The notes under the pieces were generated by a model, which saw nothing but the letters and a program-made list of their open reading frames with translations, was not told where the DNA came from and ran no database searches. A stretch of 64,000 nucleotides of DNA from Phreatobacter sp. (lineage in GTDB: Bacteria > Pseudomonadota > Alphaproteobacteria > Rhizobiales > Phreatobacteraceae). Made by a program: the position numbers and the translations under genes. Shown here in pieces: positions 47,179-58,900 of this stretch; within the stretch, counting starts at the first letter, position 1; each line of letters opens with the position of its first letter. Location of the stretch: NCBI RefSeq assembly GCF_016793595.1, contig NZ_JAEULY010000002.1, forward strand, positions 393,306 to 457,305. The letters are read 5' to 3'.

Positions 47179-48141
47179 TCAGGCGCCGCCGGGCCGGCGG
47201 TAGCTGCCGAGAGTGACCGCGATCGCGGTCGCCAGCGGCGTCGGCTGGAACTCCGGCAGCAGCCGACGCCGATTGGGGTCGTCGAGGATGATCGCCTCGT
47301 CGAAGAGATAGGCGAGCTCGAGCAGCTCGCGGGCCATCGGATCGATCAGCGCGCCCAGCCGCACCAGCCACCAGGGCATGGTTCGGATCGGAAGATTCGG
47401 CCTGCCGGCGGCCGCCGCGACTTCGCGCAGGAAGTCGAGCTGGCGCATCACGACATGTCCCGCCACGTGCACGACCTCGAACGGACGCAGCCGCTGCGGT
47501 ACGCGCAGCAGCGCCACCGCGAGGCGCGCGACGTCCGGCACATAGGCCCATTGGTGCGGCATCGTCAGCCGGCCGAGCGCCTGGATCGCGCGACCCTGCG
47601 CCGCGCGGCCGAACACGCGGTCGACGAGGCCGTTGCGCACCGTCGGGCCGTAGAAATCGCCGCTGCGCACGATCAGCGCGGCCATGCGGCCGTCGTCGGT
47701 GCCACGCTGGATCATGAACTCGATCTCGGCACGCAGGCGGCCCTTGCGCGTCGCCGGCTCCTGCGGGGCGTCCTCGGGCAGCGCGCGCCCCGCTTCGGGC
47801 GAGAATCCGTAGACGTTCCCCGGAAAGACGAGGCGGGCGCCGGCGTCGCGCGCGGTCGCGATGATCTTGGCGCTGACCTCGCGCATCGCCGGATCCCATT
47901 GCGGATAGGGATAGTTGATCGCGTGCACGATCGTCGCGACGCCCTCGGCGCATTGCGCCAGGCGCGAGCGGTCCTGCGCATCGCCCTCGACGATCTCGAC
48001 CCCGGGACTGTCGGCCAGCGCGGCCGCCTGCTCGGCGCGTCGCACGAAGGCGCGGACGGGGATGCCTGCGCGCGCGAGTTCCGCCGCGATCGCACCGCCG
48101 AAGCCGCCCCCCGCCCCGAGCACCAGCACAAGCTCCGCCAT
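47179..48141 (-). CDS. NAD(P)-dependent epimerase/reductase-like SDR protein
   Basis: A 320-aa atypical or extended SDR protein. The nucleotide-binding loop is VLVLGAGGGFGGAIAAELAR, a GxGGGFG form, followed by VEIVEGDAQDRSRLA (acidic residue after strand 2) and VATIVHAINYPYPQWD. NVYGFSPEAG occupies the catalytic Tyr region, where the usual Lys of YxxxK is not visible. The second half (RSGDFYGPTVRNG and VAGHVVMRQLDFLREV) is as in NAD-dependent epimerase homologues. Convergent with tsaD (17 nt) and divergent from gpsA. Confidence 0.8.
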   Translation of the reverse strand: MAELVLVLGAGGGFGGAIAAELARAGIPVRAFVRRAEQAAALADSPGVEIVEGDAQDRSRLAQCAEGVATIVHAINYPYPQWDPAMREVSAKIIATARDAGARLVFPGNVYGFSPEAGRALPEDAPQEPATRKGRLRAEIEFMIQRGTDDGRMAALIVRSGDFYGPTVRNGLVDRVFGRAAQGRAIQALGRLTMPHQWAYVPDVARLAVALLRVPQRLRPFEVVHVAGHVVMRQLDFLREVAAAAGRPNLPIRTMPWWLVRLGALIDPMARELLELAYLFDEAIILDDPNRRRLLPEFQPTPLATAIAVTLGSYRRPGGA

Positions 48142-48221
48142 GAACGGAGTTGACCACGCGTCCGCGACGATGGCCAGCAAGCCGCTTGCGTCGTGACGAC
48201 GCGCGCCGGGACAATCATGCG

Positions 48222-49226
48222 ATGACGAAGCGGGATGGAATCGCGGTGATCGGCGCCGGCGCCTGGGGCACCGCGCTCGCCCAGGTGAATGCCGCCGCCG
48301 GGCGGCCGACGCGGCTCTGGGCGCGGCGCGCCGACGTAGTCGAGTCCGTCGTCGCCGCGCGCGAGAACCGGCCCTGCCTGCCCGGCATCGCGCTCGATCC
48401 GCGGCTCGCGGTCTCGAGCGACCTCGAGGCGACATTGGAGTCCAGCAGCCTCGTCATCCTCGCCGTTCCATCGGCCCACGTCGCGGCGCTCGCCCGACGG
48501 CTGACCGCGATCGGCACGCGTCCGCTCGTGCTCGCGGCCAAGGGGCTCGAGCCGGTCACGCATCGCCTCCTCGCCGACGCGCTCGCGGCGATCCTGCCGT
48601 CCGCCACGATCGCGGTCCTCAGCGGCCCGAGCTTCGCGGCGGACGTCGCGCGCGGCCTTCCGACCGCCGTCACGCTGGCCTGCGTCGACGGCGCGCGGGC
48701 CCGCGACCTCGCGGGCCGCCTCGCCACGCCGAGCCTGCGCATCTACTCCAGCGACGACCTCGTCGGCGTGCAGATCGGCGGCGCGGTCAAGAACGTGATC
48801 GCGATCGCATGCGGCCTCGTCATCGGCCGCGGTCTCGGCGAGAGCGCCCGCGCCGCGGTGCTCACGCGCGGCCTCGCGGAGATGGCCCGCCTCGGCGCCG
48901 CGCTCGGCGCGCGGCGCGAAACGCTGATGGGCTTGTCCGGTCTCGGCGACCTCGCGTTGACCTGCAGTTCGCCGCAGTCGCGCAACCACTCGCTCGGCCT
49001 CGCGCTGGGCCGCGGCGAGCCCCTCGCCGCCCTGCTCGCCGGACGCCGCAGCGTCGTCGAGGGCGTCGAGGCCGCCGCGGCGATCGCCGCGCTGGCGGCC
49101 GAGCGCGCCATCGACATGCCGATCGTCGTCGCGGTGAACGCCATCCTGCGCGGCGAGGCGCGGATCGACGACGCCGTCGCCGCGCTTCTCGCCCGCCCCC
49201 TCAAGGAGGAATCCGACGCGCCATGA
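48222..49226 (+). CDS. gpsA: Glycerol-3-phosphate dehydrogenase [NAD(P)+]
   Basis: A 334-aa enzyme providing glycerol-3-phosphate for phospholipids. NAD motif VIGAGAWGTALAQ at residues 9-21, then AAKGLEPVTHRL, GPSFAADVARGLPTAVTLA, VQIGGAVKNVIAIACG with the catalytic lysine, and GLSGLGDLALTCSSPQSRN. The ATG at 48222 fits the conserved start. The stop overlaps the EVE gene start by 4 nt (49223-49226). Confidence 0.95.
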   Translation: MTKRDGIAVIGAGAWGTALAQVNAAAGRPTRLWARRADVVESVVAARENRPCLPGIALDPRLAVSSDLEATLESSSLVILAVPSAHVAALARRLTAIGTRPLVLAAKGLEPVTHRLLADALAAILPSATIAVLSGPSFAADVARGLPTAVTLACVDGARARDLAGRLATPSLRIYSSDDLVGVQIGGAVKNVIAIACGLVIGRGLGESARAAVLTRGLAEMARLGAALGARRETLMGLSGLGDLALTCSSPQSRNHSLGLALGRGEPLAALLAGRRSVVEGVEAAAAIAALAAERAIDMPIVVAVNAILRGEARIDDAVAALLARPLKEESDAP

Positions 49227-49636
49227 AGTACTGGCTGATGAAGTCCGAGCCGGACGTCTATCCCTGGTCGAAGCTCGTCGCCGACGGGCGCGGCCATTGG
49301 GACGGCGTGCGCAATCACCAGGCCGCGATCAACCTGAAGGCCATGAAGGTCGGCGACCGCGCATTCTTCTACCACTCGAACATCGGCAAGGAGATCGTGG
49401 GCGTGATGACGATCGCCCGCACCGCCTATCCCGATCCGACGGATCCGACCGGTCGCTTCGTGATGGTCGACGTGGCGCCCCTCGCTGCCGTCAAGACGCC
49501 GGTCACGCTCGCGCAGATGAAGGCCGAGCCGAAGCTCGCCGAGCTCGTCTTCCTGCGTCAATCGCGGCTCTCGGTGAGTCCGGTCGGCGCAGCCGAGTGG
49601 AAGCTGCTGTGCCGGATGGCCGGCATCCCCGCCTGA
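49223..49636 (+). CDS. EVE-domain protein
   Basis: A 137-aa single-domain EVE (PUA-like) protein. It begins MKYWLMKSEPDVYPWSKLVA, then GHWDGVRNHQAAINLKAMKV and GDRAFFYHSNIGKEIVGVMT, all typical of the family. EVE domains bind modified bases in RNA or DNA. In bacteria this stand-alone protein is mostly a conserved housekeeping gene. It is coupled to gpsA and ends 6 nt before the convergent giant gene. Confidence 0.9.
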   Translation: MKYWLMKSEPDVYPWSKLVADGRGHWDGVRNHQAAINLKAMKVGDRAFFYHSNIGKEIVGVMTIARTAYPDPTDPTGRFVMVDVAPLAAVKTPVTLAQMKAEPKLAELVFLRQSRLSVSPVGAAEWKLLCRMAGIPA

Positions 49637-49642
49637 CGCCCG

Positions 49643-49906
49643 TCAGCCGAAATCGGTCTGCGCGCGAACCTGCGCGGCGGTCTGGTCCTGGATCGTCGCC
49701 AGCAGCGTGTTGGTGTCGCCGGCGCCTGCGCCGTTCTGGTCGACGCGCAGCTCGACATTGATCCCGCTCTGCACGAAGCGGACATAGTCCCCGCCTTCCG
49801 CCGGCGCACCGCCCAGCGACTGCAGCAGCGTGTCGAGCGCCAGCGTGTCGCCGGCCGCGAAATCCTCGATGACGTCGGCGGCATCCAGCGCGTCGGCCCC
49901 GAACAC
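49643..49906 (-). other. C-terminal type I secretion target domain of the giant protein
   Basis: The last 87 residues, starting VFGADALDAADVIEDFAAGD and ending QTAAQVRAQTDFG, match the VCA0849-type C-terminal secretion domain: an Asp/Leu-rich DVIxDF-D stretch, LDTLLQSLGG, then YVRFVQSGINVELRVDQNG and LLATIQD. Type I signals are C-terminal and uncleaved, consistent with this position. Confidence 0.8.
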
Positions 49907-52900
49907 GAAGCGGTCGTCGCCCGCGCCGCCGGCGAGCCGATCGGCGCCGCCCCTGCCCTCGATGACGTCGCGGCCTGCCGTGCCGGTCAGCGTGTCCGCC
50001 CCCGCGCCGCCGACGAAGCTGTCGACGACGTCGGTCACGGTGACCGACAGGGCCGCGGTCGTGCTGGCGCTGGCCGGCGCGCCGCCACCCAGCTCGGTCG
50101 CGGTCGCGACGACCGTCAGTTCGTAACTGCCGAACTCGTCGGCCGGGGCGGTGAAGCTGAGGCCCGCGAGCTGCGCCGGCGTCAGCGACCACGACCCGTC
50201 GCCGTTGTCCGTGCCCGCGGACAGCGAGGCGCCCGCAGGCAGGTTCTCGATGGTCAGCGTCAGCGTCTCCGAGCCGTCGAGGTCGACGAGGCCGGCATCG
50301 ATCGCGAGCCCGATGGGCTGGTCCTCCGGGCCGCTCGCGGCGGCGACCGTGAGCAGCGGCGCATCCGCGGCCGCCTGGATGGCGACGGCGAAGTCCCGCT
50401 GCGTCGCGGCCGTGCTGCCGTTGGAGAGCTCGAACGAGTTCGCCACCACGCGGATCGCGACGTCCCCGGCCACGTTGTCGGGCAGCAGCAGGCTCGCGCC
50501 GGCGAACTCGTCGCGGGTCAGCGTCCAGCTGCCGTCGCCGTTGTCGACGCCGGCCGACAGGCGCACATCGGTCGGCAGAATGCCGGCGGGCGCGGTGAGC
50601 ACATGCACGACCACCGACAGCAGCTCGGAGCCGTCGGTGTCGATCGGCGTGACCGTGACGCGACCGATGCCGCCGAGCGCCGCGCCGCTGTGCTCGATGC
50701 CCGAGAGCACCGCCGGACCGTCGATCGGCGCGGCATCCGCGACGGCGGCGACGGCGACGCTGCCGGCGATGGTCGTGACGACGGTGTCGACCGGCAGGCC
50801 CGCGACGCTGTCCACGACCGTCGCCTCGACGCTGTAGGTCACCGCGCCGTGCAGATGTTCAGGCGGCCGGACATGGACGCTCGACGGATCGTCGATCGTG
50901 TAGACGCCTGCCGTCTGCGGCAGCGCCACGCCGGCGGCGTCGGTGAGCACGGCACCCGGCGTCAGGCCCGAGATGCGAAGCGACGAGATCGTCTCGGAGC
51001 CGTCGGTGTCCGTCGGCGTCGCCGCGAGATCGAGCTTGATGAGCGTATCCTCGGCCCCCGCCCCGCCGGTCGCGATCGCGGCGGCATCGGCGATCGGGCG
51101 GATCGCGATCGGCACCGGCGCGGCGGCCGATCCGACGCGGCCGTCCGCATAGGTGACGATCGCCGCGACGTCCGGCTCGATCATACCGGCGAAATTCGCG
51201 GGCGGCCGGATCTCGAGCGAGGCGAGCACGCCGGGCTCGTCGACGACGATCCAGTCGCCCGTCGCCGGATCGATGAAGATGCCGTCGGGGGTGCCGGACG
51301 CGAGCTCGCTTCCGGGCGGCAGGCTGTCGCGCCGAACGATCAACGTCGCGGCGGCACCCGCCGGCAGTCCCGGCAGCGACACGCCGAGAAGCGCGCCGGC
51401 ATCCTCGTCGCCGCCGAGGCCGGCAGCGATCGCGATCGTCGGCGTCGGTCCAGGCAGGTCGGTGGCGTCGTTGACACCGCCGCCGCCCCCTCCGCCGCCG
51501 GCCGGCGTGATCGTGACGTTGAATTCCAGGTTCGCCGCGGCGCGATCGCGCACGCCGTCGTCCTCCTGCGCGATCGCCGTGAGCGTGAGCGGCACGACGG
51601 TCGTACCGCCGCCGCCGAAATCGCTGCGCGTGCGCAGCTGCAGGTCGTCGAGCGCGCCCGCGTCGGCGAGCCAGCGCCCGCCGCCGAGATTGAGCAGATG
51701 GTCGCCGGGCGACGCCGTCGCGGCGAGCCGCAGCCCCATCCCGGCCGGAATGCCTGAGACGACGACGTACAGCCGCTCCGAACCGTCGGTGTCGGCCAGC
51801 GTGCCGCCGAGCGCGAGATCGATCGCCGTCCCGGCCGGGCCGTTCGCGTCACCGGCGAGCGGCATGGGAATGTCGGCGACACCGACGACGGCGACGGGCA
51901 GCGTGAAGCTCTCGGTCCGACTCTGGCCGGGGATCGGCGCGCCGCCGGCGTCGAACTCCGCGATCGTCATCGTCGCCGACAGCGTGAAATCGACATTCGA
52001 GTCGTGGCGGGCCTGCAGCGTCAGGCTCGCGAGCGCCGCCGGCGCGACGACATAGGTCGCGAGACCGCCGTCGATCGCGCTCGGCGTCAATGCCACGCCG
52101 TCGGCGCGCAGCACCGCATCCGCCGGCACCTGGCCGAGCGTGACCGCGCCCGCGATCCGCTCCGAGCCGTCCGCATCGACGAGCCCGGGCGCGAAGGTCA
52201 ACGCGATCGCCGTATCCTCGAGCCCGGAGGCGCCGCCGCCGGGCGCGAAGTCGTCGACGACCGGCGCAACCACGACGGGGAAGGTCGCGAAGCCGGTGGC
52301 CTCGGTGTCGCCGTCGTTCTCGGTGGTCACGACCGTGGCGCGCAGGTCGAGCGTCGCGGCGCGATGCGCCGGCCACCCGATCAGGTCGACGGCATCCCAC
52401 TCGCTACCGCCGCCCGCGAGCTTGCGCAGCGTCCATGTCGTCGTGCCGCCGGGCCCGATGGCGGTCACCAGGCCGCGGCTCAGGGCGAAGCCCGCAGGAA
52501 GCCCGGCGATCACGATCGCCGTGACGCTTTCGGAAGCGGTTCGCCCGGCCGCGGCGTCGCCGTCGACGATGCCCGCGACCAGGTTGAGCGGCACGCGGCC
52601 AGACGCCACGTCCGCGGCCGACTCCGGCGTCGACCCGCCGCTGACCAGCGCGCCGGGATCGGCCACGCCGACGACGTCGACGGTGATCGCAGCCGATGCC
52701 TCGGCCGCGCTCGATGCGCTCGTCTCGCTCGCGATCGCCGTGACGCCGATCGTGAAGTCGACATTGGAATCCGCCGGCGGCCGGATCGCCAGCGCCGTCA
52801 GCGCGCCCGGCGCCAGTTCGTAGATGTCGCCGCCCGGCCCGGACGCGACGGGCACGAGTGTGGTCGCGCCGCTGCGCAGCACCGCGCCCGTGGGAATGTC

Positions 52901-55900
52901 CGTCAACCGCACACGCAGCGCCTCGGAGCCGTCCGCATCGACGAGCGCCGCGTGGACCGACAACGGAATGAACGAATCCTCGAAGCCCTTGGCCTTGCCA
53001 CCGACCAGCAGCACGGGAACGTCGGCGACCGGCGCGATCGAGACCGGCAGGCTCGCGAAGCGCGTGGCGCGATTGTCCGCGGGATCCGGCTCGGAAGGCC
53101 CGGCCGCGCCCTCGGCGGCGACGGCGGTGACGCCGAGCGTGAAGGCGCCATGCGCGTGATGCGGTGCGACCAGCGTCAGTCCCGCGATCGCCGCCTGCGG
53201 CACCGTCCACACGCCGGTCGAGGAGTCGAAGCTGCCGGCGCTCAGCGCGAAGCCGTCGGGCACGCCGGTGATCTCGAGGCTCAGCGCCTCGGAGCCGTCG
53301 ACGTCGCCGAGCGCCGCGGCGATGCCGAGCGCGACGCGCTGCGTCCCGCCGGCGACCACGGCATCCTCGACGACCGCGATCGGTGCGACGGCGAGCGAGG
53401 GCACATCGGCGGTCGCGTCCAGGCGCACGGTGAGGGTTTGCGACACGGTTGCCGGCGGCACGCCGCCGGAATCCTGCGACACGCCGATCACCGTGAGCAC
53501 GATGTCGCCGGCGCGATCGGCCGGGAGCGCGGTGATGCGCAGGCTCGCCGCCTCGGCCGGGGTCAGCGTGAGGGTGCCGTCGGCGCCGATCGTTCCGGCG
53601 TTGAACCCGAGCCCGGCCGGGATGCCGGCGATCCGCACCGAGGCGACTTCGTCGGGCGCACCGGGCGTCACGGCGATCGGGATCGCCAGCGTGCCGGACG
53701 GCGCGCCATCGGTCGCGAAGCCGCCGGTCGTGCCCGGATCGCCCGCGCCGGGACCCGCGATCCCGAGGTCCTCCTTGCCGACGACGAGCGTCGGCGCGAC
53801 GAGGGTCGGCGGATCCGACACCGGCGTGACCGACAGAACGATCGAGCCGCTCGCCGTCGTCGTGTTGTCGCCGACGAAGATCTCGCCCGCCGGCGGCAGG
53901 GCCTGCTCGCGCACGTCGATCGACACCGACAGCGTCACCGTGTCGTGGCTGTCGTGCGGCGCGATCACGCGCAGCTGGCCGATCGTCGCCGCGCCGATCG
54001 TGTAGACGCCCGCGGTCGGCGTCAGCGCCGTCGTCGTCGAGCCAGCCACCGCGACCAGCGCATAGCCCGCCGGCAGCCCACCGATCGTCGCGTTCGTGAT
54101 GATCTCCGAGCCGTCCGTGTCGCCCAGCGCCGTCGTCAGCGCAAGCGGGATCAGGCCATCCTCGGCCCCGGCAACGGTGAAGCCGAGGGTCGGCGTGTCG
54201 ACGACCGCATCGATGGTGAGCGCGATCGTCGCCGCCGTACCCGGGCGCGCCGCGGCGGTCCCATCCTGCGAGAACGGCGTCACCGTCAGTCGCACGTCGC
54301 CGTCGCTGTCGGCCGGCAGCGCCGTGATCGACAGCGAAAGAGCTTGCGCCGCGGTGAAGCGCAGCCCACCCGGCACGAGCGCGCTCGCGACACCGGCATG
54401 GTTGAACGACAGCCCCGCCGGGACGCCGCTCAGGACGACGAAGGCGGTCTCGCCGGGGGCACCCGGGGTCACGGTCATGCCGATGGCGCGGCCGCCGTCC
54501 GCGACGAGCGGCCCGCCCGGGCGATCGACGCCGAGATCCTCGCGCAGGTCGACGGCGGTCGTGCTCAGCGCCAGCCCCGGGACGTCGGACACCGGCCGCA
54601 CGGTGATCGTGACCGAGCCGACGGCGGAGGCGACGTTGTCGCCCGTCTGGAACTCGAGACCCCCGGTCGCGCTCTCGCGTACCGTCAGCGTGGTGCCCAG
54701 CACGAGCGCGCCGTTGAAGTCGTGCGGCGGCAGGATGCGCACGCTGGCCGCCTGCACCCCGGTCAGGTCGTAGGTGTCGAAGCCGCCGCTCGACGAGGTC
54801 GGCGCCAGCGTGACGATGCTCGGCCCGGGCCCGACAAAGGCCAGCACGGCACCGCTCGGCACCCCGGTGAGGCGCATCGCATCGAGCGTCTCGGACCCGT
54901 CGGTGTCGACGAGCGCGCGCGTCACGCGGATCGGGATGAAGCTGTCCTCGTTGCCGGTGTTGTCGGCGCGCGACAGCGTCGGCACGTCGGCGACGGCATC
55001 GACCGCGACGGTGATCGTCTTCGCCGCGCCGAAGGCCGGCGCGGCCGGCCCGTCGATCGAAAGCGGCGTGACCGTCAGCGCGAAGTCGCGGTCGCTGTTC
55101 GCCGGCAATGCGGTGATCGACAGCGCCGCCGCCTGCGCCGCGGTGTAGCGCACCACGCCGGGCGCGACGGCCGTGCCGGCGACGTTGAACACGACGCCCG
55201 CGGGAACGCCGCTGACGTCGACGAAGGCGGACTCGCCCGGTGCGCCAGGCGTCACGAGGATCGGCACCGCGGCCGGGCCCGGTCCGGGCGGCGTGATCGC
55301 GATCGGCCCCGCGCCGAGATCCTCCTTCACCTGCACCAGCGCCGGCACGACCAGGTCGGGCGTGTCGGAAACCGGCGCGATCGACAGCACGAGCGACGCG
55401 CTCGCGCCCGCGACGTTGTTCGCCGTCGTGAGTTCGACGTCGCTCGGCACCTCGGTGCTCGCGACCGAGATCCCGAGCGCGATCGTCCCGTTGAAGTCGG
55501 CCGGCGGCGTCAGCGTCAGGCCGGGCAGTGCGCTCGCCGCCACCTCCCAGATCCCGCCGCCGAGATTCGTGCCTGCCGAGAGCGTCGCGCCCGCCGGCAC
55601 GCCCGTGATGCGCACCGCGCCGAGGATCTCCGACGGGTCCGCGACCGCCGCCGATACGGTCAGCGCGACAGGCGTGTCCTCCGCGGCGCCGGCGGCGCGC
55701 GCGGCGAGCACCGGGATGTCGGCGACCGCGTCGATCGTGACGATGAGCGTGCGCGAGGCGCCCAGCGTCGGGGTCGCGGCGCCGTCCACCGACACCGGCG
55801 TGGCGGTCAGCGTGAAGTCGACGTCGCTGTTCGCGGGCAGGCCGACGATGCGCAACGAGGCCGCCTCGCCGGCGGTCAGCAGCACGCCGCCGGGCACCAG

Positions 55901-58900
55901 CGTCGTCGGCGTCCCCGCGTTCAACGTCACGCCGGCGGGAATGCCGGAGATGATCACGAAGGCCGTCTCGCCCGGCGCGCCCGCGGTCACCAGGATCGGC
56001 GCCGCGATCGGGCCGCCCGCCAGGTCCTCGAAGCCGCTCGCCGCCGCGATCGGCGCCAGCGTCGGCACGTCGGACACCGGGGCCACGCTCACGACCAGGC
56101 TCGCCGTCGCCGTCGCGATGTTGTTGGCGACCACGGGCTCGCCGCCGCTGGTCGTCGTTTCCGTCGCGGCGACCGCGAGCCCCAGGGTGATCGTGCCGTT
56201 GAATCCCGCCGGCGGCACGAGCGTCAGGCCGGACAATGCGCCGGGCTCGATCTCGTAGAGGCCCGGCACGAGCGGCGCCAGAACCGTGGTGCCCGAAAGC
56301 AGCGTCGCGCCGCTCGGCACGCCACTCAACGTCACCGCGCCGAGCGTTTCCGAGCCGTCGAGATCCGCCAGCGCGGCCGAGATCGACAAGGCGATCGGCG
56401 TGTCCTCGACTCCGCTCGCCGGCAGCGCCACGAGGCTCGGCGTGTCCGCGACCGCATCGACGGTGACAGCGAGCGTCCGCGCGGCGCCGAACACCATGGG
56501 CCCCGCGCCGTCCTGCGCGAACGGCGTGATGGTCAGGACGAAATCGGCATCGGCGTTCGCGGGCAATCCGCTCACCCGCAGGCTCGCGACCTCGGCAGCG
56601 GCCACGGTGGCACTGCCGCCCGACGGCATCACGGGCCCGCCGGTCGTCGACAGCGTGACGCCCGCCGGGATTCCGCTGACGACGATGCCGCCCGCCTCGC
56701 CCGGCGCGAGCGACAGGCCGATCACGAGCGGCACACCGGCCGGCTGCCCGGCCAGATCCTCGAACGCGATCGCATCCACGGGCGCGACACTCGGCGCGTC
56801 GGTCACCGGCGCGAGCGTCACGACCAGCGTCGCGGTCTGCACCGCCGTATTGTTGGCAAGGGTCGACTCGCCGTCGCTCGGCGTCTCGGCCGCCGTCGCG
56901 CCGACCGTCAGCGTCACCTCGCCGCTGACATCCGGCGGCCCCTGGAAGGTGAGGCCCGCAAGTTGCGCGGGCGTCAGGTCATAGGTCGCGAAGTCCCCGC
57001 TGATCGCGCTGGGGACGAGAGGGACGCCGCCGACGGCGAGGATGGCGCCGACCGGAACGCCGCCGAGGCTGATCGTCGTGATCGCTTCCGAGCCATCGAC
57101 GTCGCGAGGGACCGCCGAGATCGCGAGCGCCACCGGCGCATCCTCGGTCCCGGCCGCCGGCGCGACATCGAGGATCGGCGCGTCGGCGACGGCATCGACG
57201 GTGATCGTCAGCGCCGCGGCCGTGCCGGCGATCGGCGCGAGCGTGCCGGGCTGCGCGAACGGCGTCACCGTCAGCACGAAGTCGGCGTCCCTGTCGTGCG
57301 GCAGTCCCGCGAGGCTGAGCCCCGGCAGATCCGATGCATCGACCGTGACGGTCCCGCCGACCGGCAGCAGCGGACCGCCCGCAGTCGCGAGCGTGACGCC
57401 CGCCGGCACGCCGGCGATCACCACCCAGGCGCGATCGCCCGGCGGGCCAACAAGGTTGACGACGAGAGGCACGCCGCCGGGCTGACCGGTCAGATCCTCG
57501 AAGGCCTGCGCATCGAGCGGCGCGACGCTCGGGACGTCCGAAACCGGCGTCACGTCGACCACGAGCGTCGCGCTCGCCGTCGCCTCGTTGTTCGCGAGGT
57601 CCGGCTCGCCGCCGCTCGTGGTCGTCTCGACGGCGCGCGCCGCGACGCCCAGCGTGATCGCGCCGGTGAAGTCCGGCGGCGGCGTCAGCGTCAGACCCGC
57701 GAGCTGCGCGGGAGTCAGCGACCACGTGCCGCCGCCCAGATCCGTGCCCGCCGACAGCAGCGCGCCGCTCGGCACGCCCGTGATCGTGACGCTGTGAGTC
57801 TCCGAGCCGTCCAGCGTATCGCCGAAGCCCGCCGTGATCGCCAGCGCGATCGCCGTGTCCTCCGCACCGCTCGCCGGCGTCGTGCTCAGCGTCGGCGTGT
57901 CGGCGACCGCGTCGACCGTCACCATCAGCGGCTGCGCGATGCCGGAGACCGTGCCCGCAGGGCCCGCCGAGAACGGCGTCAGCGTCAGCGTCACGTCCGC
58001 GTCGCTGTCCGCCGGCAGACCGGTGAGGCGTAGGCTCGCGAGGTCGGCAGATTCGACGCGGATCGAGCCCGCGCCCGCCGGCGTGCCGACGTTGAAGCTC
58101 ACGCCCGCCGGGATCCCGGACACGATCACCCAGCTCGACGTCGCGCTCGCCCCCGGCGTCAGCGTCGCCGACAGCGCCACGCCACCGGCGGCCGCGCCGG
58201 CCAGGTCCTCCGCCGCCGAAGCGGGCGTCGTCGCGATCGCCGGGGCCTCGTCGGCCGGCAGCACGGTGACGGTCAGCGGCGCGGACACCGACGCCGTGTT
58301 GTTCAGGATGTCCGTCTCGAAGTCGACGGGTCGCGTCTCCTCCGCGATGGCCGTGACGCCGAGCGTCAGGCGGCCGGTGGTCCCGATCGGCGGCGTCAGC
58401 GTCACCCCGGGCACCTGGTCCGCCTGCAGGAGCCATCGTCCGCCGCCGAGATCGACCCCGGCGGACAGCGACATCCCCGCGGGCAGGCCATCGATGATGA
58501 GCGTGTGCTCCTCGGACCCGTCGAGGGTGTCGCCGAAGGTCGCGCCGATGCCGAGGGCGATCGGCGTCCCGGCGGCGCCAACGACCGGCGCCAAGCCGAG
58601 AGCCGGCGCGTCCGCGACCGCGTCGACGATCACCGTCAGCGGCATCGGCGGTCCCGCGGTCGGCGGCGCAGCGCCGTCCTGCGCGAACGGCTGCACGGAG
58701 AGAAGGACGTCGGCGTCGCTGTCCGGCGGCAGCGACATCAGCCGCAGCGCGGGCAGGTCGCCGCTGTCGACGCGGATGGCGCCGGGACCCGCCGGGATTC
58801 CGACATTGAAGGTCACACCCGCCGGAATGCCGGAGATGACCACCCAGCCCGTCTCGCCGGGTGCGACCACCACCGCGACCGTCAGTGGCACGCCCGTCGG

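Noticed and set aside
52004..58033. A 2009-codon open frame antisense to the giant repeat gene
   Set aside because: It mirrors the codon bias and repeat structure of the real gene, is extremely Arg/Asp/Gly-rich and has no motif or ribosome binding site.
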